Shown here piece after piece: positions 10,017 to 23,400 of a DNA stretch of 64,000 bases (positions are counted from its first letter, which is position 1; each line of letters begins with the position of its first letter). This DNA is from Promerops cafer. Its lineage: Eukaryota > Chordata > Aves > Passeriformes > Nectariniidae. The DNA is taken from contig VZSE01011394.1 of NCBI GenBank assembly GCA_013398275.1, positions 65,644 to 129,643 of the forward strand. The letters are read 5' to 3'. Made by a program: the position numbers and the translations under genes. The notes beneath the pieces are model-generated. The model saw only the letters and a program-made list of their open reading frames with translations, had not been told where the DNA came from and did not search any database.

Positions 10017-13000
10017 TTGCTGTGTACAGCTCGGAAGTCAGCATGGCCAGGTCATTCTGCAGCCAAAGGGAGGGCAGGAAGCAATCAAGCATCAGGGAGT
10101 TTCCAGGTGAGGCACTTTATTAGGTCACCCTTGCCCAACATCTTCAGTGTTGGCTGGACAACTGTAAACTGTAGTTTATTACTGAAAACTGCTCCCAAGA
10201 GACATGATCTTCTCTAAGAACAGAATGCTGAGTACTCAGTCCAAGATCCCAGATTCATACTTACTATTTACATGTTCTTAGAGTATGGTGGTCAAAGAAT
10301 ACGTAATGCAAGAATAAATCTTCGCTTAACTAAGCTCATTTTCTTCTTTGTGAAGTCCAGTTTGCTGTAGCTCTGTTTATGTAAGATACAGATGAATCTT
10401 ATTAGAAATATTGGATTACAGTAGTCTTGGCAGATTAAAACAATTGCAGGAAAATGTGGACCTATTTACAGATTGGAATGTACAAGATTTTATCATGACC
10501 ATACCAACATTACTCCAGATCAGTATTAGTGATTTCTGTTACCAAAAAAAAGCCAACATTTAACACATAGTGATACTTGAAACTTTGGAGGTTTTAAGTT
10601 TTAGAGAACTGTGCAGAATTAAACTAAAAATGGTTGTATTGAACAACAAGATTTACTGAAATGCAAAGCCAATTATAGTGCAGTATAATACAGATTTAGA
10701 AATTAAGTCCTTTACCTCTTCAGAGATGGAAGAAAGGGCTGCTTATAACATATACACAGTACAGCCGTATTAAATTATTTCATCATCAGAGAGTCCCATT
10801 CTACATTTTACTGAAAGATGGTGAAATCTGTATCTATCCCACTAGGTAGAAAGTCCTATTATGTTAAAGTCTTCATGATGACCCATGGAAGTTAAGACCA
10901 ATAGTTTGCATTTGGCCTTTTTTTTTTTTTTTAATGAATCTGTAATAGATAGTAATTAGCCTGTCATTTTACCTATTATCTCATGACATGTCTTAACATA
11001 TACAACACAATCTCACACATGCTTTAGTTAATTTTTGAGGATGCCCCAAACAAGGAAGTTTTGGACCCAATCACTTTTTTTGTTCTGAGAAATTCCTTTT
11101 TCTCCTTCATGAACAGAAACATGGAAATATACTCCACTCTTACTAATTCAAAAACTCTTTAGGCCACTTTGCTAGTAATTTTCAATATTTTTTTTTAAAG
11201 AGCCTCTTTCTAAGTTGCTGTTTTAGACGGTAAGTGTGAAGAAAATTTCAGATTGCTTTAGGTAATGTTCAATTACTCAAAAGACAAAAACTTATTACTT
11301 ATGTATTACTTATGTACTTCCTTTAAACTGGCTTTCTATCTGTATCACCTTACATAAGCTTGGTTTTGGATGATGAAATAAATAAAATTAAGCAGTGGTA
11401 CACAAAATCTGTAAAACTCCTTTGTGTTTGAATGGGCATAGTTACAAGAATCTCATATGTCTAAAAGAGGAAATTGTGCATAAGAGTTCTGTTAAAAAAA
11501 ACAAATAGTGATCAAGAGATGATCAATAAGGTCTTACACAGGGTTTGTGCACAGTTTCTCACTCTTCTTGACTACCTTTTCCCAAAAATCTGGCATCAAG
11601 GATAAATACTGTACTGATGTAAGCATGCCTGTGTTACCTGTATGCAAAGCCTTATTCCACCTTGATGAATTTTGGTGACTACCCCATTTACATCTCACCT
11701 GAACTTGTGAAACCACCTGCGAAGTGAGTTGCTGGCAGATGTGCATAAGGATATCAGAAACCCATGCACAAAGGAGGAATCCCAACAGGGGTGAGTCAGG
11801 CTGATCCAGCCACTGCCTGTGGATGGACAGCTGTGTAAACACATCTCTAGGAGAAGGCCAGGTGAGATGTCAGAGTGCCTGGTCACTGAAATGTGATTTC
11901 ATCCACTACCTTGGTCAGCATCCAGAGAAGAAGTCATTCAGGAACAGTGGTTAAAAGCCTGGGTGTGAGTCTGAGTGTGAGCACCTCCATACCTCCATGC
12001 CTTGGTGAGGATGGACTTCCACCTGCCAGTCAAATTCCAGTCTGCAACTTTGGCTGCTCTGTGACTGTGGTTTCAAAATATGACTGTCAACCTCTCCTTG
12101 GAAATTCTGGGGACAGGCATAGTTGCAAAAAAACCAACCCTGCTCAGGACATTCATGTTGCCTGCTATGGAGACTGCAGCCCTTGCAGCCCACCCAGCTC
12201 AGCACCCCCAGAGGAAAGCCTGTGTTCTGTCCCTCATATCAGTTATCTAACACATATCTGAGTTTAGAGAGAGCTTCCAAATCCTGTCTGGCTTGTAAAG
12301 TTGTTTTCTCTTGGTGGAGGTGGATGGGGAACAAAACTCACTAGACTCACTACAGTCAGTGAAAACATCACTGAACATTTGGGACTAAGGAAGTGCCAAC
12401 ACTAAAAACAGCCACCACTTACAATGCCAGCACTTACAGAAGTTGAGTGTTATGGCATCAGTATCAGGCAGCTGCTCCCATACTCAGAAAGGGAGAAACT
12501 TTGGGGTGTCTCATTTAGTCCTGGAAGTGCTGGGCACCAGGAGGTCTCTCATGATGTGTGAGCTGTGTACAGGGCTGTAGCTTTCAATGGATTCCCTTCC
12601 CAAAGCTCTATTAGGAAGGAGAACTCATCATTGTTCACTGTCTGAGATGAGATAATAGGGGAAGGCAAAACTCCTCCCCTGCTATCTCCCCACAGACTTT
12701 GAACAGGTAACTACCTGGAAAAGTCTTTGAATCTCTTAGAGGGAATTCATGGGTCTCCTTTGTCAAGCTGAAAGAAGTGTGCCTGCTCTTGCCAATGCTG
12801 AGCTGTGTGACAGCATGCTACTAAATCTGCTTTTAGCTGCTTCAGAGGTATGTGAAGCAAGGAAGAAAGCAGAGTATCAGTGGGTGAGCTTTTAATGGGG
12901 TGCGAGACAGACTGCTGCTCTTTTCTCCATGATTCTGGAGACCATCATGAAAAATGTTGCTATTTCCTTCTCTCTCCTGAGATTTTGCACTGTTACTGTA

Positions 13001-13306
13001 CCTTCATTCAAAACTGTCGTTCTCCAGGTGTGCCACCCTGAATTATCCCTCAGGTCCCTGTATGTCTTTCCGAGGTGTGATACACAACTTTCATCTCCAG
13101 CTGGGTGATAAAAGAACAAATGCAGCTCTCCAGCAGCCTAAAGCAAGTCCTGCTGTGTTTTTCCACCCTTAGTAATATTAGACCAGAATTAGAAATATAG
13201 GGAGATAGTAAGAGTCACTAGGCATAAATTTGTTGGTTTCAGCTTGGAATTCCTTCTGCTTAAAATAAAGCTGAAATCCAGCTCCATGTTACCATTCAGT
13301 GTCCCA
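10017..13306. other. Unannotated sequence
   Basis: No recognisable gene or transposon. The part 10.2-11.5 kb is very AT-rich with a 15-base T run at 10918-10932. The part 11.55-12.3 kb is more GC-rich and gives open frames of 84-122 codons on both strands, which is what unselected GC-richer DNA does; none resembles a known protein. Confidence 0.6.
10918..10932. repeat. Poly-T run
   Basis: Fifteen consecutive T. There is no LINE or SINE sequence next to it that would make it a retrotransposon tail. Confidence 0.7.
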
Positions 13307-13307
13307 N
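13307..13307. other. Single ambiguous base
   Basis: One N inside otherwise ordinary sequence (GTCCCANAGAC). It is an unresolved base call, not a gap. Confidence 0.95.
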
Positions 13308-16300
13308 AGACTAGTTTAATATTTAGCTGTCTTCTTTACCCAAGTGAGTATTTAAAAGAAATGCATTAAAAAATCTTTCTTGCTGCATATGTCATGTTGA
13401 TTATACCTGGTTTGGTTCTTACTGCTTTGGATACTTAAATGGAAGTAGTTCTAGCTTCCTACTAGTCTTTACCTCATTGCATTGTACAGACAGTGCTGTG
13501 CCAGATTTGCAGTAATTGGGAGAAGAAAATCATTCTCCAGCTCTGTCACATTTAGCCTGATTTATTTTTTTTCAATGTCATCTTTTCTTTCCATCAGAAC
13601 TGCTAATGACAGCAAGCCTGTAACATACTATTTCTGCTTGAGGTGAGATTTTTGGTTCATTGTACAGCTCCTTGAAGATGTGGAGTCTATTTAGAAATAC
13701 TGTTTTTCTCCTCTTTATAGGTCTTTTGCATTCATTGAGCATTTAGTGGGCCATGCTCTGTGGAGAGTGGTAGCCATGGAGACTCCTGGTTTTCCAAGTT
13801 TTTGATCGTTGTGGCTACCACTGAAACAACACCTGGATCTGCTCTCCAGAAGCCTCAAAAGTTAGAAGTGTAGCTTACACTGAAGAGAATCCATTTGATT
13901 TCAGGGAGGATTCTGTCACAGTCAAGGGCTGCTCAGCATGGTTGTACCTGCTCTTCTGCTTTTTAAGCTTCCATCCCCACTGAGAGGCACCAATTCCTGC
14001 CAGTGTGGAGATGAGGAAACAAAGGGCTCAACAGATTCACTGCTTTCATGACAGAGACTTACTGGTAAAGGGCTCTGACCAGACATTTCAACCCCAAGAA
14101 CAAACCTAGACTCTTTCATAGTTCTTAAGTAAAATTTTATCAAGCCTTTTGTACAATTACTCTTTTTTTTCCCATGACATCATCTGGAATCAGAATCACA
14201 GTGCGCATATGCGAATGCAGAATGTGACCCATGCTTAATAATCTCTTAAAAATTTGTTGTGACTGACAATCAGGTGGGAGTGGAGCATCGCTTTCCCAGC
14301 AGCAGATTTTTAGTCTATTTTTCATGTTAGAAAAAGTAGGGCTCAAATACTTGTGAAAATGTGGATATCAACAAGAATTTAGGTTGCTCTCTTTCATGAG
14401 AGGAAGGGATGCTTAAGTGTAATAATCACAGTTATGGAAATTTATTTTTTTTAAACAAGAAAAAAAGAAAATCAATGAATACAAACATCCATACCCTGTT
14501 ACTAATCCTACACTTAATCTGACTAAGCGCTGCTGATTTTGCATGTGAGAGAAGATGTGTCTTTGACAGGGAGTTTGAGAAAGTGACAATTTAACTGGCA
14601 ATTCCCCTGTTGCTACTGAGATCAAAGGCACACCAAAGCTGCTAACCTGGAATATGAAGTGTGCTAAGAAAGTGTGAAAAGAAGCAACAGATACCTCAGG
14701 AAAACAGCTACTTTACAGTATTGCTGCAAGAACTAAATTTGTTCACTTGTTTTTGCCATTTGGTATCTGACTCAGTCATATTTTCCTAGCTGCCCTTGTG
14801 GCATTTTTTTGCTCCTAAGAACCAGTTTGGATAATAATGGCCCTGTAAAGTGTGTCTTGCATGCCCGGTATTTGTCATACCATCTCTAGTTCTCCCATAC
14901 ATGATGGCTCAGTCATTCTGCTTTGACAGTGTAGATGAGCCTTAAATGACACTGCTGGTGCAATATCCTTCCTCCCTCCACTTGCTGATGAAAAGCTGGA
15001 CCAGATCCCTGGAAATGTACCCCTAGTGGGCCACAAGTCTCACTGCTGTGAACGATACAGTGTTATGGACTTCCATGGAACTGATGGTCTCTCCTTTAAC
15101 TGAGCACTCTGAATGTTTCTCTCTGTTGTAGAAGAAATATTCGCTCTCAGCTGGCAAGGCAGGACTGTTGAAAGAGGAAGTGAGTCTGTTCTCCTTATTT
15201 AAATGTTTCTCCTTTCTCGAAGCCATTAGCTGGTTAGATTTTTCACTTCATTATACATCAAGCCTTGGTGAGCTACCTGCATGCAGAGTCATCAGGGGTT
15301 TCCAGAACTGTGGCTTTATCTTGGTAATCCAGGACCCACGGAAATGTTTTCACTGACCTCTGACTAAAGGCATGCTTGAACCATTTTTAGAACTTGGAAG
15401 TGTGTTTTGTTCCAGGCATTAAAAGCAGGGTAGCCTTTTCTGCAGAGGAAAAGCAGCCATCACACATAGCCATCACACTTTGCCCGGGACTTCCCCTGGC
15501 AGCATTGTGTTTGCCGTTTCCCATGGAGAGGATTGAGGTCTTCCCTGAGAAACAAATGGTGCAGGAGAAAACGAACGTGGTGGGAAGTGCAGAATATTCT
15601 CTCTTGTGCAGACAACTTGAAATTTTTATTGTGTTTTTTCCAAAGAAAAACCAGCCCTACTCTGCAATGAATCAATGAAGATTTAGTAATACGAACAAAT
15701 GAACTTTGAATTGTGCAATTGAGTCTTTCAAACTGCACTATCAGGAACTATATTGTCTGCATCTCTTTAAAAGTCCAATTTGTTCCTAAGCCACGAATAG
15801 TTTAAATCGTCAACGATTTTGTGAAAATCAATGAGAATCATGCATACAGAACTCAGAGTATCATTTTAACCATAAATTATGCACCTGATGAATCCTATCC
15901 CATGATCACAGTGGACAACACAGGACCACAGTATCCTTGTTGCTTTTATTTCCCTTCCATGTGCTACCTGCAGTGTTGGTGATCAGGAGGGAAGCATCAG
16001 TTACAAACCCCTTGGCTCTGGAAAACAGGCAACATTCTTAGTGATGCATTTGATAAAGTGCTTTTAGATAAATTGTATACAGCATATAATTCAGCATATA
16101 ATTTGTCTTTCAAGTGCTTTGTCAGTTTTTCCATTAAGAAAGCTCCTCAGATTTTTCCAAAGTTGATGTTCTCTCTGGTGAGCTCTGTTTTTTTCCCAGC
16201 AGTGGCTCATAATGCTTCTTGCAGCTATAAGAAGGTGATTAATCAGTTTAACCTGACAGATCTTAAGTTTTCAAACTGCTAACCTCACAAAAATTACAGC

Positions 16301-16891
16301 AGACTCCCAACAATATCTTGATATAGTCTTTGTAATATGGAGCCTGATCCTCCAATTCTTGCAGGATTCTGGCTGTTCTGCTTGAGCTGGTGGTATGCAT
16401 GGTATGTGCATGTCCCCATGCAAGCTTATTAAAACCAGAACTGATTCCAAAACTTGTGCATAAATTCATTTTCAGATTAAGAGGGGGGGAGGGGAATTTT
16501 TATTGCTTTGGTGCTGAAGAGGATCAGAGAGTTAAACCCCATGATTTTTTTTTTATTAACTCCTTCATAAAAATTCTTGTATCAGCATTTTCCTTTCTTG
16601 TTGCTCTGGTTTTTGGTGGAAAGGTGGTAGCTCACTGCTGAATGTACATGAGGGATGTCCTCTTGGATCAAATGGGGAGAGTTTTACCTGAAGCATAGTG
16701 TGTGTCTGAGATGGCAGCAGCTTGGAGCAGAAAATTCTTGATGGATTCTTCCCAGAGCAGGAGGCATGGGCAGGGATGGAGAGTCAGTGATGGGCTTGGT
16801 TCAGAGACATATGCTGTGCTCATTCTGAGCCAGCAAGAAAATCAGCAAGAATAGCAAAACACCACACAGACATGTAAACGAAAGCATATTA
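13308..16891. other. Unannotated sequence
   Basis: No gene recognised. It contains an 11-bp inverted repeat with an X-box-like motif (listed separately), a weak MIR-like phrase near 14010-14030 (GAGATGAGGAAACAAAGGGC), and a CpG-containing palindrome at 15804-15819 treated in the findings. Open frames here are at most 94 codons. Confidence 0.55.
13766..13822. repeat. 11-bp inverted repeat with X-box-like motif
   Basis: AGTGGTAGCCA at 13766-13776 is exactly the reverse complement of 13812-13822, with a 35-base spacer. The left arm overlaps GTAGCCATGGAGAC (13770-13783), which matches the canonical RFX X-box palindrome GTTGCCATGGCAAC at 11 of 14 positions. It could be a weak binding site, a hairpin in RNA, or chance. 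I see no adjacent promoter or exon. Confidence 0.35.
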
Positions 16892-16933
16892 NNNNNNNNN
16901 NNNNNNNNNNNNNNNNNNNNNNNNNNNNNNNNN
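16892..16933. other. Assembly gap (42 N)
   Basis: A run of 42 N. The true length and content are unknown, so nothing should be read across it. Confidence 0.98.
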
Positions 16934-17370
16934 AAGTTAAGATCTTACAGGAGAAATTTTCTCCAAAATCTGTCACTGCTTTTCATGAAGTGGAACAAAA
17001 AAAAAAAAAGGAATGGAGCCTTTCAAGCATCTTCTTGGCAAGTCCTGTTGATAGCATTCACAGTTTTTGTCTCCAAGGAGGTCAAGAAAATACAGAGGGA
17101 GATATGTCCATAATGAAGTTTCACAGTAGGCCACTGGTATAGGAAGTAGCACTGGCAAAAGTATATCTTGCACATGTCTAGATGAGGTAGAAACCAAGGC
17201 CAGTTTCTTCCTTAAAGCTTTTTGGATCCTACTCACATATTTCTCATTTTTTCATAAAACCTGCTGAACTGTTGCTATGACCAGTTGCTTCTTCATTTGA
17301 GTCATCCCCTTTCAATATACAAAACAGATGGTGGCTGATCTTCATGAAAAGAGCTATTGTTGCATCCTTT

Positions 17371-17419
17371 TTTTTGGGGGGGTNTTTTTGTGGTTGGGGG
17401 GGGGGGGGGGGGGGGGGGG
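17371..17419. repeat. T/G homopolymer tract with ambiguous base
   Basis: A T run, seven G, an N at 17384, five T, a short GTGGTT link and then 24 consecutive G (17396-17419). Such a long G run is rare and hard to sequence; the N beside it suggests the length is unreliable. In principle it could fold as a G-quadruplex. Confidence 0.8.
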
Positions 17420-18756
17420 TTAGTAAATGTGATTTAAATGACTTAGAAAAAAATATTGACAATTTTTTATTGAAAAAGTTTGCATCTCTCAATTTTCTGC
17501 TGTCATCAAAATGAAGAAATTACTTACAATTTAAATTTGCCAAAACCTTGGGATTTTCCTGCATAATATAATTATCTTGTAAGTTTTGAAAACTTATTTT
17601 GACGTTTTCTGGTGTTTTCTTCAATGATAAAATGCAGAGGGAAATAAAATAATTTATTTTCTTGTTTGTTTTAAAGTCATCATTTTAGAGCTCTTTGAAG
17701 TGAAAGCAGCTTTAAACACTTTTGTAGAAAACCCCTTTCATTTTCAGTCAGCCACAGTGTATTTTCATGCACAGAGCAAAAGACACAGATACCCAAGTTA
17801 TGAAGTTAGGGTGAGTTAAACTCACATGGTGTGGTTGCAACTCTGACAGACTAATTTCAATTTTTTTTAGTATTTTACTTGGATGCCTGAAGAGACTTAC
17901 AAAACATCCTCTTAGTACTGCTGAAGACAGCTAGGAATGGATTATAACTGTTGGAGGGTCTCCATCACTGTAAGGTCTCATAAAAAGGAATTAATGAACC
18001 TTTTACAGGAATAGTTTTGCTTTTTCTGACCCAATTTTAGGGTAGTGGAACAGGATAGATAATGGCTTTGCATCCTTGTCTCCAAAAAGGATGATTTACT
18101 GAACATTTGTAAAAGTCAGTAGGCTCCAAAAATTCAGGAGATGCAGAACTCCTAAAGCTCAGTGGAAGCTGCAGAACACATATTAGAAAACCAACCCACC
18201 CTAATATCAGGGCTGCTCTCGTGGGCAGATTATCTTATCAGAAAAAGGGCATTGATGTTTTGATTTCTGTGGGCTGGAGCTCTGCTCATTAGAGGACAAT
18301 TCTGACCAAGAGAAGGTTTTGTCCTTGTGGGGGGGCTGCAGCATCTTGTCTTGTCTCCCATTTTCTACACACCTCTGTGCATATCCAATGAAGGTTTGGT
18401 TTATATTTCAATTGTACGGCAATTTACCGAACAGTAATTCTGGAGTTTTTTGAAATTACAGAGAAGTGACTTAGAAAAACCTTCTCTTTGGAAAATATCC
18501 AATGCTTTGATGTAGTCTTGAAATAATCCCTGAAATTCATTATAATCAAACCTTAGTCAAAGACAGACTATATTGCATTCTCCAAGTAACAAGCTGCTTT
18601 TTCTGAATTTAAATATTGGAATGAAAACAATAGGTGAGATTTTCCATTATACAATGATGTTTGTCAAAACCTATCATACTGAGTCCTTCCAGCTCTTCAA
18701 ACAAAAACTGTGAGGGTTTTTTCGTTACATATTTTTGATATGCTGCCCTGTTTTTT

Positions 18757-18787
18757 GGTTGATTGGTTGGTTGGGTGGTTGGTTTTT
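18757..18787. repeat. (GGTT)n-like short repeat
   Basis: Irregular GGTT and GATT units between two T runs, about 31 bases. The complement type (AACC)n occurs at 48.7 kb. Confidence 0.65.
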
Positions 18788-20293
18788 AAACTTTGATTAT
18801 TAAACCTTTACAGTAAAACATCACTATTCCCGACAGAATAAGGATATAAGCAGAAATCTCTCCATTTCTAGATTTCTACCCATGCTCCAACTTTGTGTGG
18901 AAACCCATTTACAGAAGCAAGGAAAATAAGTTGACAAGTAAATACAAACTTCTTTCTTGGCTACTGGGAGAGGGAGAAAATAATTCTAAAATCTGTTTAC
19001 CCAGAGGAAGGCTTCAAAAGTTTGTGTATGCATCTGTATGGCAGGGTAATGCTGCTTCAAAAGCTACCTTGAACAGCCACGTCCCCTGCAGACTGAAATA
19101 TTTTGGTATAGCTGAGAGAATTAAGCATTATACAGGGGGTTCTTGGAGAAGTGTAATCACCATTTTCATGCAGAGGAGCAGCATGCATGGCATTGACATC
19201 AAAAACTTTCTGGAGCTGTTTTTTCAACTAGTGCAGAAAACAACTAGTTAGACTGAAAACCACTAAAAGTGTGTTTTGGTTTGAGAATGATGGGGTTTAA
19301 TGTTTTTAAAATGTACTTAAGTCAAATCCTAAAGTAGGCAGTTTGTTCCTCTATGTGCATGCAGAGTATTTCTCAGCAGATTTTTTTGAAAGGTATAAAC
19401 ACTTAAATAGGTGCAGTTCAACATTTCTGTAATTACAGTAATTTTTGGTTATTCATGTCGTAATCTATAATTTGGAGGGATTCAAAGACCAGCCATGTTT
19501 AGTAGTCACCATGTCTAATGTGTTCAGCTCTGCAGTTCTGAGCCAAGAATGACTGGTATGTGCATACCGGAGCAAATGGAAAAAAAGGGCCTGTGAGTAT
19601 TCACTGAAATTCAGAAGTCAGTTTTAATTCAATGATGTTCATGGAATGTTCCCATTCACTTCTGACAATCAGATTTTGAGCATTTGTGCAAGAAACCAAT
19701 CAGGCCACAATTTTGCCCTGGATTTTCATTGCAAGTTAATTTTAAATTGAATATTTAAAGCACAGATTCATGGGAAAAAATTGATAGCAGGAAACATTAA
19801 TATTTTCAAGCTGGGTTTAGTTGGCTAGATGATGTCATTATGCTGTGCCAGTTCCCTCTTGGATGCTTTTCATGCATGACCAAGGGTCTGCAGATCAAAC
19901 CTTACAGGCAAATCCAGCTACTACATTTTCTTACTGATTTCATGCAAAAACCCAGTTTGGAGTAATACAGTCTTGGGGCTGGTTCACCATAAATGTGATA
20001 AAGAAAATAGATAGCTTTAAAGTTAAAGAAATCAGGAATCAAGAGAGTATATTTCATCCTATTGGATCCTAATTTTTTTCCCATCTCTGCTTTGATTCAG
20101 GAACAATGGTCTTGCCATCAGTAGAGCTTCGTTGGACTGGTTTTTTTTTAAACTGTTGCCCCAGCAGAGACAGTATTTTGCATTTACCATTAATAAACAG
20201 ATAAGTCAGGAGATGCTGAATCTCAGCTGTGCTTTCTACAATCCTCAAGTCATAGTATTTCCCGAGCTACAAATACCCGTATAGACCCTATGT

Positions 20294-20452
20294 CACAGAT
20301 TCATAGGCTGATTTGAATTGGAAGGGACCTTAAAGCCCATCCAGTCCTATCCCCTGCCATGGGGACACCTTCTGCTATCCCAGGTTGCTCCAAGCCCCAT
20401 CCAGCCTGGCCTTGGACACCTCCAGAGAGGTGCATGCACAGCTGCTCTGTGA
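20294..20452 (-). mobile_element. CR1 LINE 3'-end fragment
   Basis: The plus strand reads CACAGATTCATAGGCTGATT, then GGAAGGGACCTTAAAGCCCA and GGACACCTTCTGCTATCCCA, which is the reverse complement of the avian CR1 3' end. The element therefore lies on the minus strand with its 3' terminus at the left. Only about 160 bp remain, a typical heavily 5'-truncated copy. The inner edge is approximate, since similarity ends near GCACAGCTGCTCTGTGAA (20434-20451). Confidence 0.88.
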
Positions 20453-23400
20453 AGGATGAAAGGAGCTTGGTGGGTGTGATATATGTGACAAATGTTCTCT
20501 TTGGGAGAGAAGAAAAATGCTCTGTTAAAGAAAAAGAAAGATATCATTTCATAAGGTACTGAGAAGAAATTAATTTTTCAAGGTGTCCATTTAAAGTTTG
20601 AAAGTTTTTGACAAGTAAAGGGCTTAGCAGCTCCATGAAATAGTATAATCTTTTGGTTATGCTGTTACTGTGCATGTCAGTCTATTTATATATATGTCCA
20701 GGGTTAAGATCAAGGCCATTTTCCAAAAACTTTATTTAATTCCTGGATTGCAATTCAAGTTAAAATCAAAGACACCTAAGAACATCGTGTGACTTGTAAA
20801 AGTTTCTCTTCATGATGTTAAAAATGCTGTTGAAGTTCTCTCTTCCTTTATCTTATGATCAGTGCTACCCTGTATGATCTGGATTACTCAATTCTCACTA
20901 AAAATTCTTTGGTAAAGACTATTTTGGGGGTTTTAAAATTTTTTTACAATTATTTATGAAATTTCAGATGCCTTGTTTAACACATTTCTCCTAAGATCTG
21001 CTAATGAAATGTAGAGGACAGAGAAATACAAGTATTTGCTTTTTAAAAAATAGAAATGAGATTTAATTAATGAGACTGCAATCACTGCAAAGAAGAAAGC
21101 CATTATAAGAGCAAACTAAAGGAGTCATGAACCAGCACATGAGAATTTTTATCAACTACAGTTTTCAGTTGTGTTCCTCAAGTAATGATCGTTTCTACTC
21201 CTGATAGTTCTAATAATGTGCTGAGAGTGAGGTGTGAGATTTCTGTGACTTTGTGACTGTGGGGTCAGGATTTCGCACCCCTTTGTAGGGAAAGTGAATG
21301 CATGTGCACATTCCTGTTGTGCTCCCTGAGTAATGGTCAAATTCTGCCTACTAGAATGATACCAGCTGGCTGCTTTGATTATTTTTTTTTTAATATATTT
21401 TTTTCGAGTGAATTAAAGCAAATTGTACAGTGCCCTTCTCTGTTAGAGGAGTTATTTCCACATCTTCAGGTTGGATGCGAAGTGAAACCTAGAGTCAGCA
21501 CACACCAAAAAATTCCTTCCACTGGAAAAACCTGGGGGAGATCCCTAATGATGACTGCAAAAAGGTTTCACTGAAAACACTGGACCCTTCTTCTCAGCTG
21601 TCATCTCAGTTTTCTTCTGAGTTAAGACAGTAACTTCGTTATGGCTTTTGTATGGCTCACACATGGAGGACACTCCAGACCCTACAGAGGCTTTGTTGTA
21701 ATATGGAGAAACAGTGGCAAATATACAACAGCAGCTTGAGTGGGGGATCCAAACCATAGTTTTATATTAATCCATGACAATTGACTAATGAAGTCATCCA
21801 GACTGTGCAAGGTTACAGGAGACAGGGCTGGAAAACCAAGAGCTGTGTTTTTAGGATGTGCAGATGTGTTTAAGGCAATAGGCCTGCAACACTCAGGAGC
21901 ATGTGCAAGCCAAATTGTGCCTCCAAGATTCCACAGCCAGAGCCCCAATGCATGTGCCTGCCTGTTCAAGGATAATTTGTCATTTGTACAACATGCAACA
22001 ATCCACCAGTTTATTTGGACAGCCTTTTGGCCAGATTCTGAGCTCGATTCAGTCCCTGAAATCTGTGACCTATTCAGTGCTGCTGAATAGGTGTAAGGCA
22101 GCAGAGGATTTATTTTTGTGTTGCTTTTTAAACAATGAATCTGTTGCAATCCTAGGGAAAGCTGGAGCTATTTACCATGATTCACATATACCATGATTCA
22201 CAAAACACATACCAATCAAGTTATGAACTGATGGGTTTACCCTATTAGGCTTCCTGATGGAGTGGTAAGAACTATAGGTGAAGAAGACTTCTAAAAAGCA
22301 ACATGCCTCTTCTGCTGTCTTTTTAGTTTGGGGATGTTGTTCTGAATTAATAAGTGATGCAAAAATTAAACAGCACTGCTGTATTTTATGGAAATTAAGA
22401 ACCTCTAGCATGTAACTAGTACTTTAGGAGAAGTGGGCTGCAAGGTGCTTCCCAATTTCTCCATACCTGTGTGCTATTCCAACACATATTGCTATAGACC
22501 ACTGAATATGGGAACTTAAAATGTGATGCTAAGAGTAAGTACAGCCTTCTCATGCTCATGCTCCAGTAGTTTTTGGTGGCCTTTGTAGCAAAAACATTCT
22601 TCTACATCTAGGAAATATGGTTCAAAATTTTTGGTTCTGTCAGGCAGAGGTGCACCTGCAGATCTCCTGCAGGGTTCATTCAGTATTTCACTGTTAGCTC
22701 CTTCACCCTGTGCTGAAGGTCAGCACAACTCCTTTGTGCTTACCTAATCATGACAGTTGTCTTTACAGATATTTATTGGGTTTTGGTGGCTGGGAGAAGG
22801 CATTTCAAAACAGACCATGTTACACAGCTGACTTCTAGACAGAGAAGCTGCAGGGTAAAGAGGTACACAGGGACAAGAGACAAGGCATGGAGATTTGAGT
22901 TTCCTTCAAAAAGGTTTGTTTCGAAGTTAAAAGGAGCATTTCTTGAATATCTCATGCTGATGTCAGCGCAATCTCTGGGCAGGTTCTGTGCCAGTGATTC
23001 GGAATTTCCGCGGGAAAAACTTTTGTGTCAAAAGAAAATGTCTGAGCAGCTCTAGAGCTTAGTCAGTGTAACATCACCACACATGGGACCACTCACAACA
23101 CATCACAGAGCCACACACCTCACTGTGCCATTTCACTGCCTGGAATATAAGATCTGTTAGCAACCAAAGGACGATGGTTTGTGTGTTTGCCCATATTATT
23201 TCAAGTCATAAAGCTGACAGGAAAAGAATTCCTCTTTTGCAATTAGTTGTTCCCTTGGGAGGGACCATCTGCAATGTTCCCATGAACCATTCTGAATCCT
23301 GCACAAAGAAATGGGTTAGAAAGCTGATAAGCAGAGCATTTAGGCTGAGGGACCTTGCACACAGTGTTTTCTGCCAGGCTTCAAGGACTTACCAGTAGTT

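Larger units (their letters stand above)
16934..20293. other. Unannotated AT-rich sequence
   Basis: Apart from the poly-G tract and a GGTT repeat listed separately, I see no element or gene. One frame at 18895-19251 is open for 118 codons but begins at GTG and has no recognisable domain, so I do not call it. Confidence 0.55.

Noticed and set aside
18895..19251. 118-codon plus-strand frame
   Set aside because: Begins at GTG, no family resemblance, no supporting signals.
21682..22149. 155-codon open frame on the minus strand
   Set aside because: It starts at TTG, has no internal Met, the opposite strand is also open, and no domain is recognisable; likely chance.
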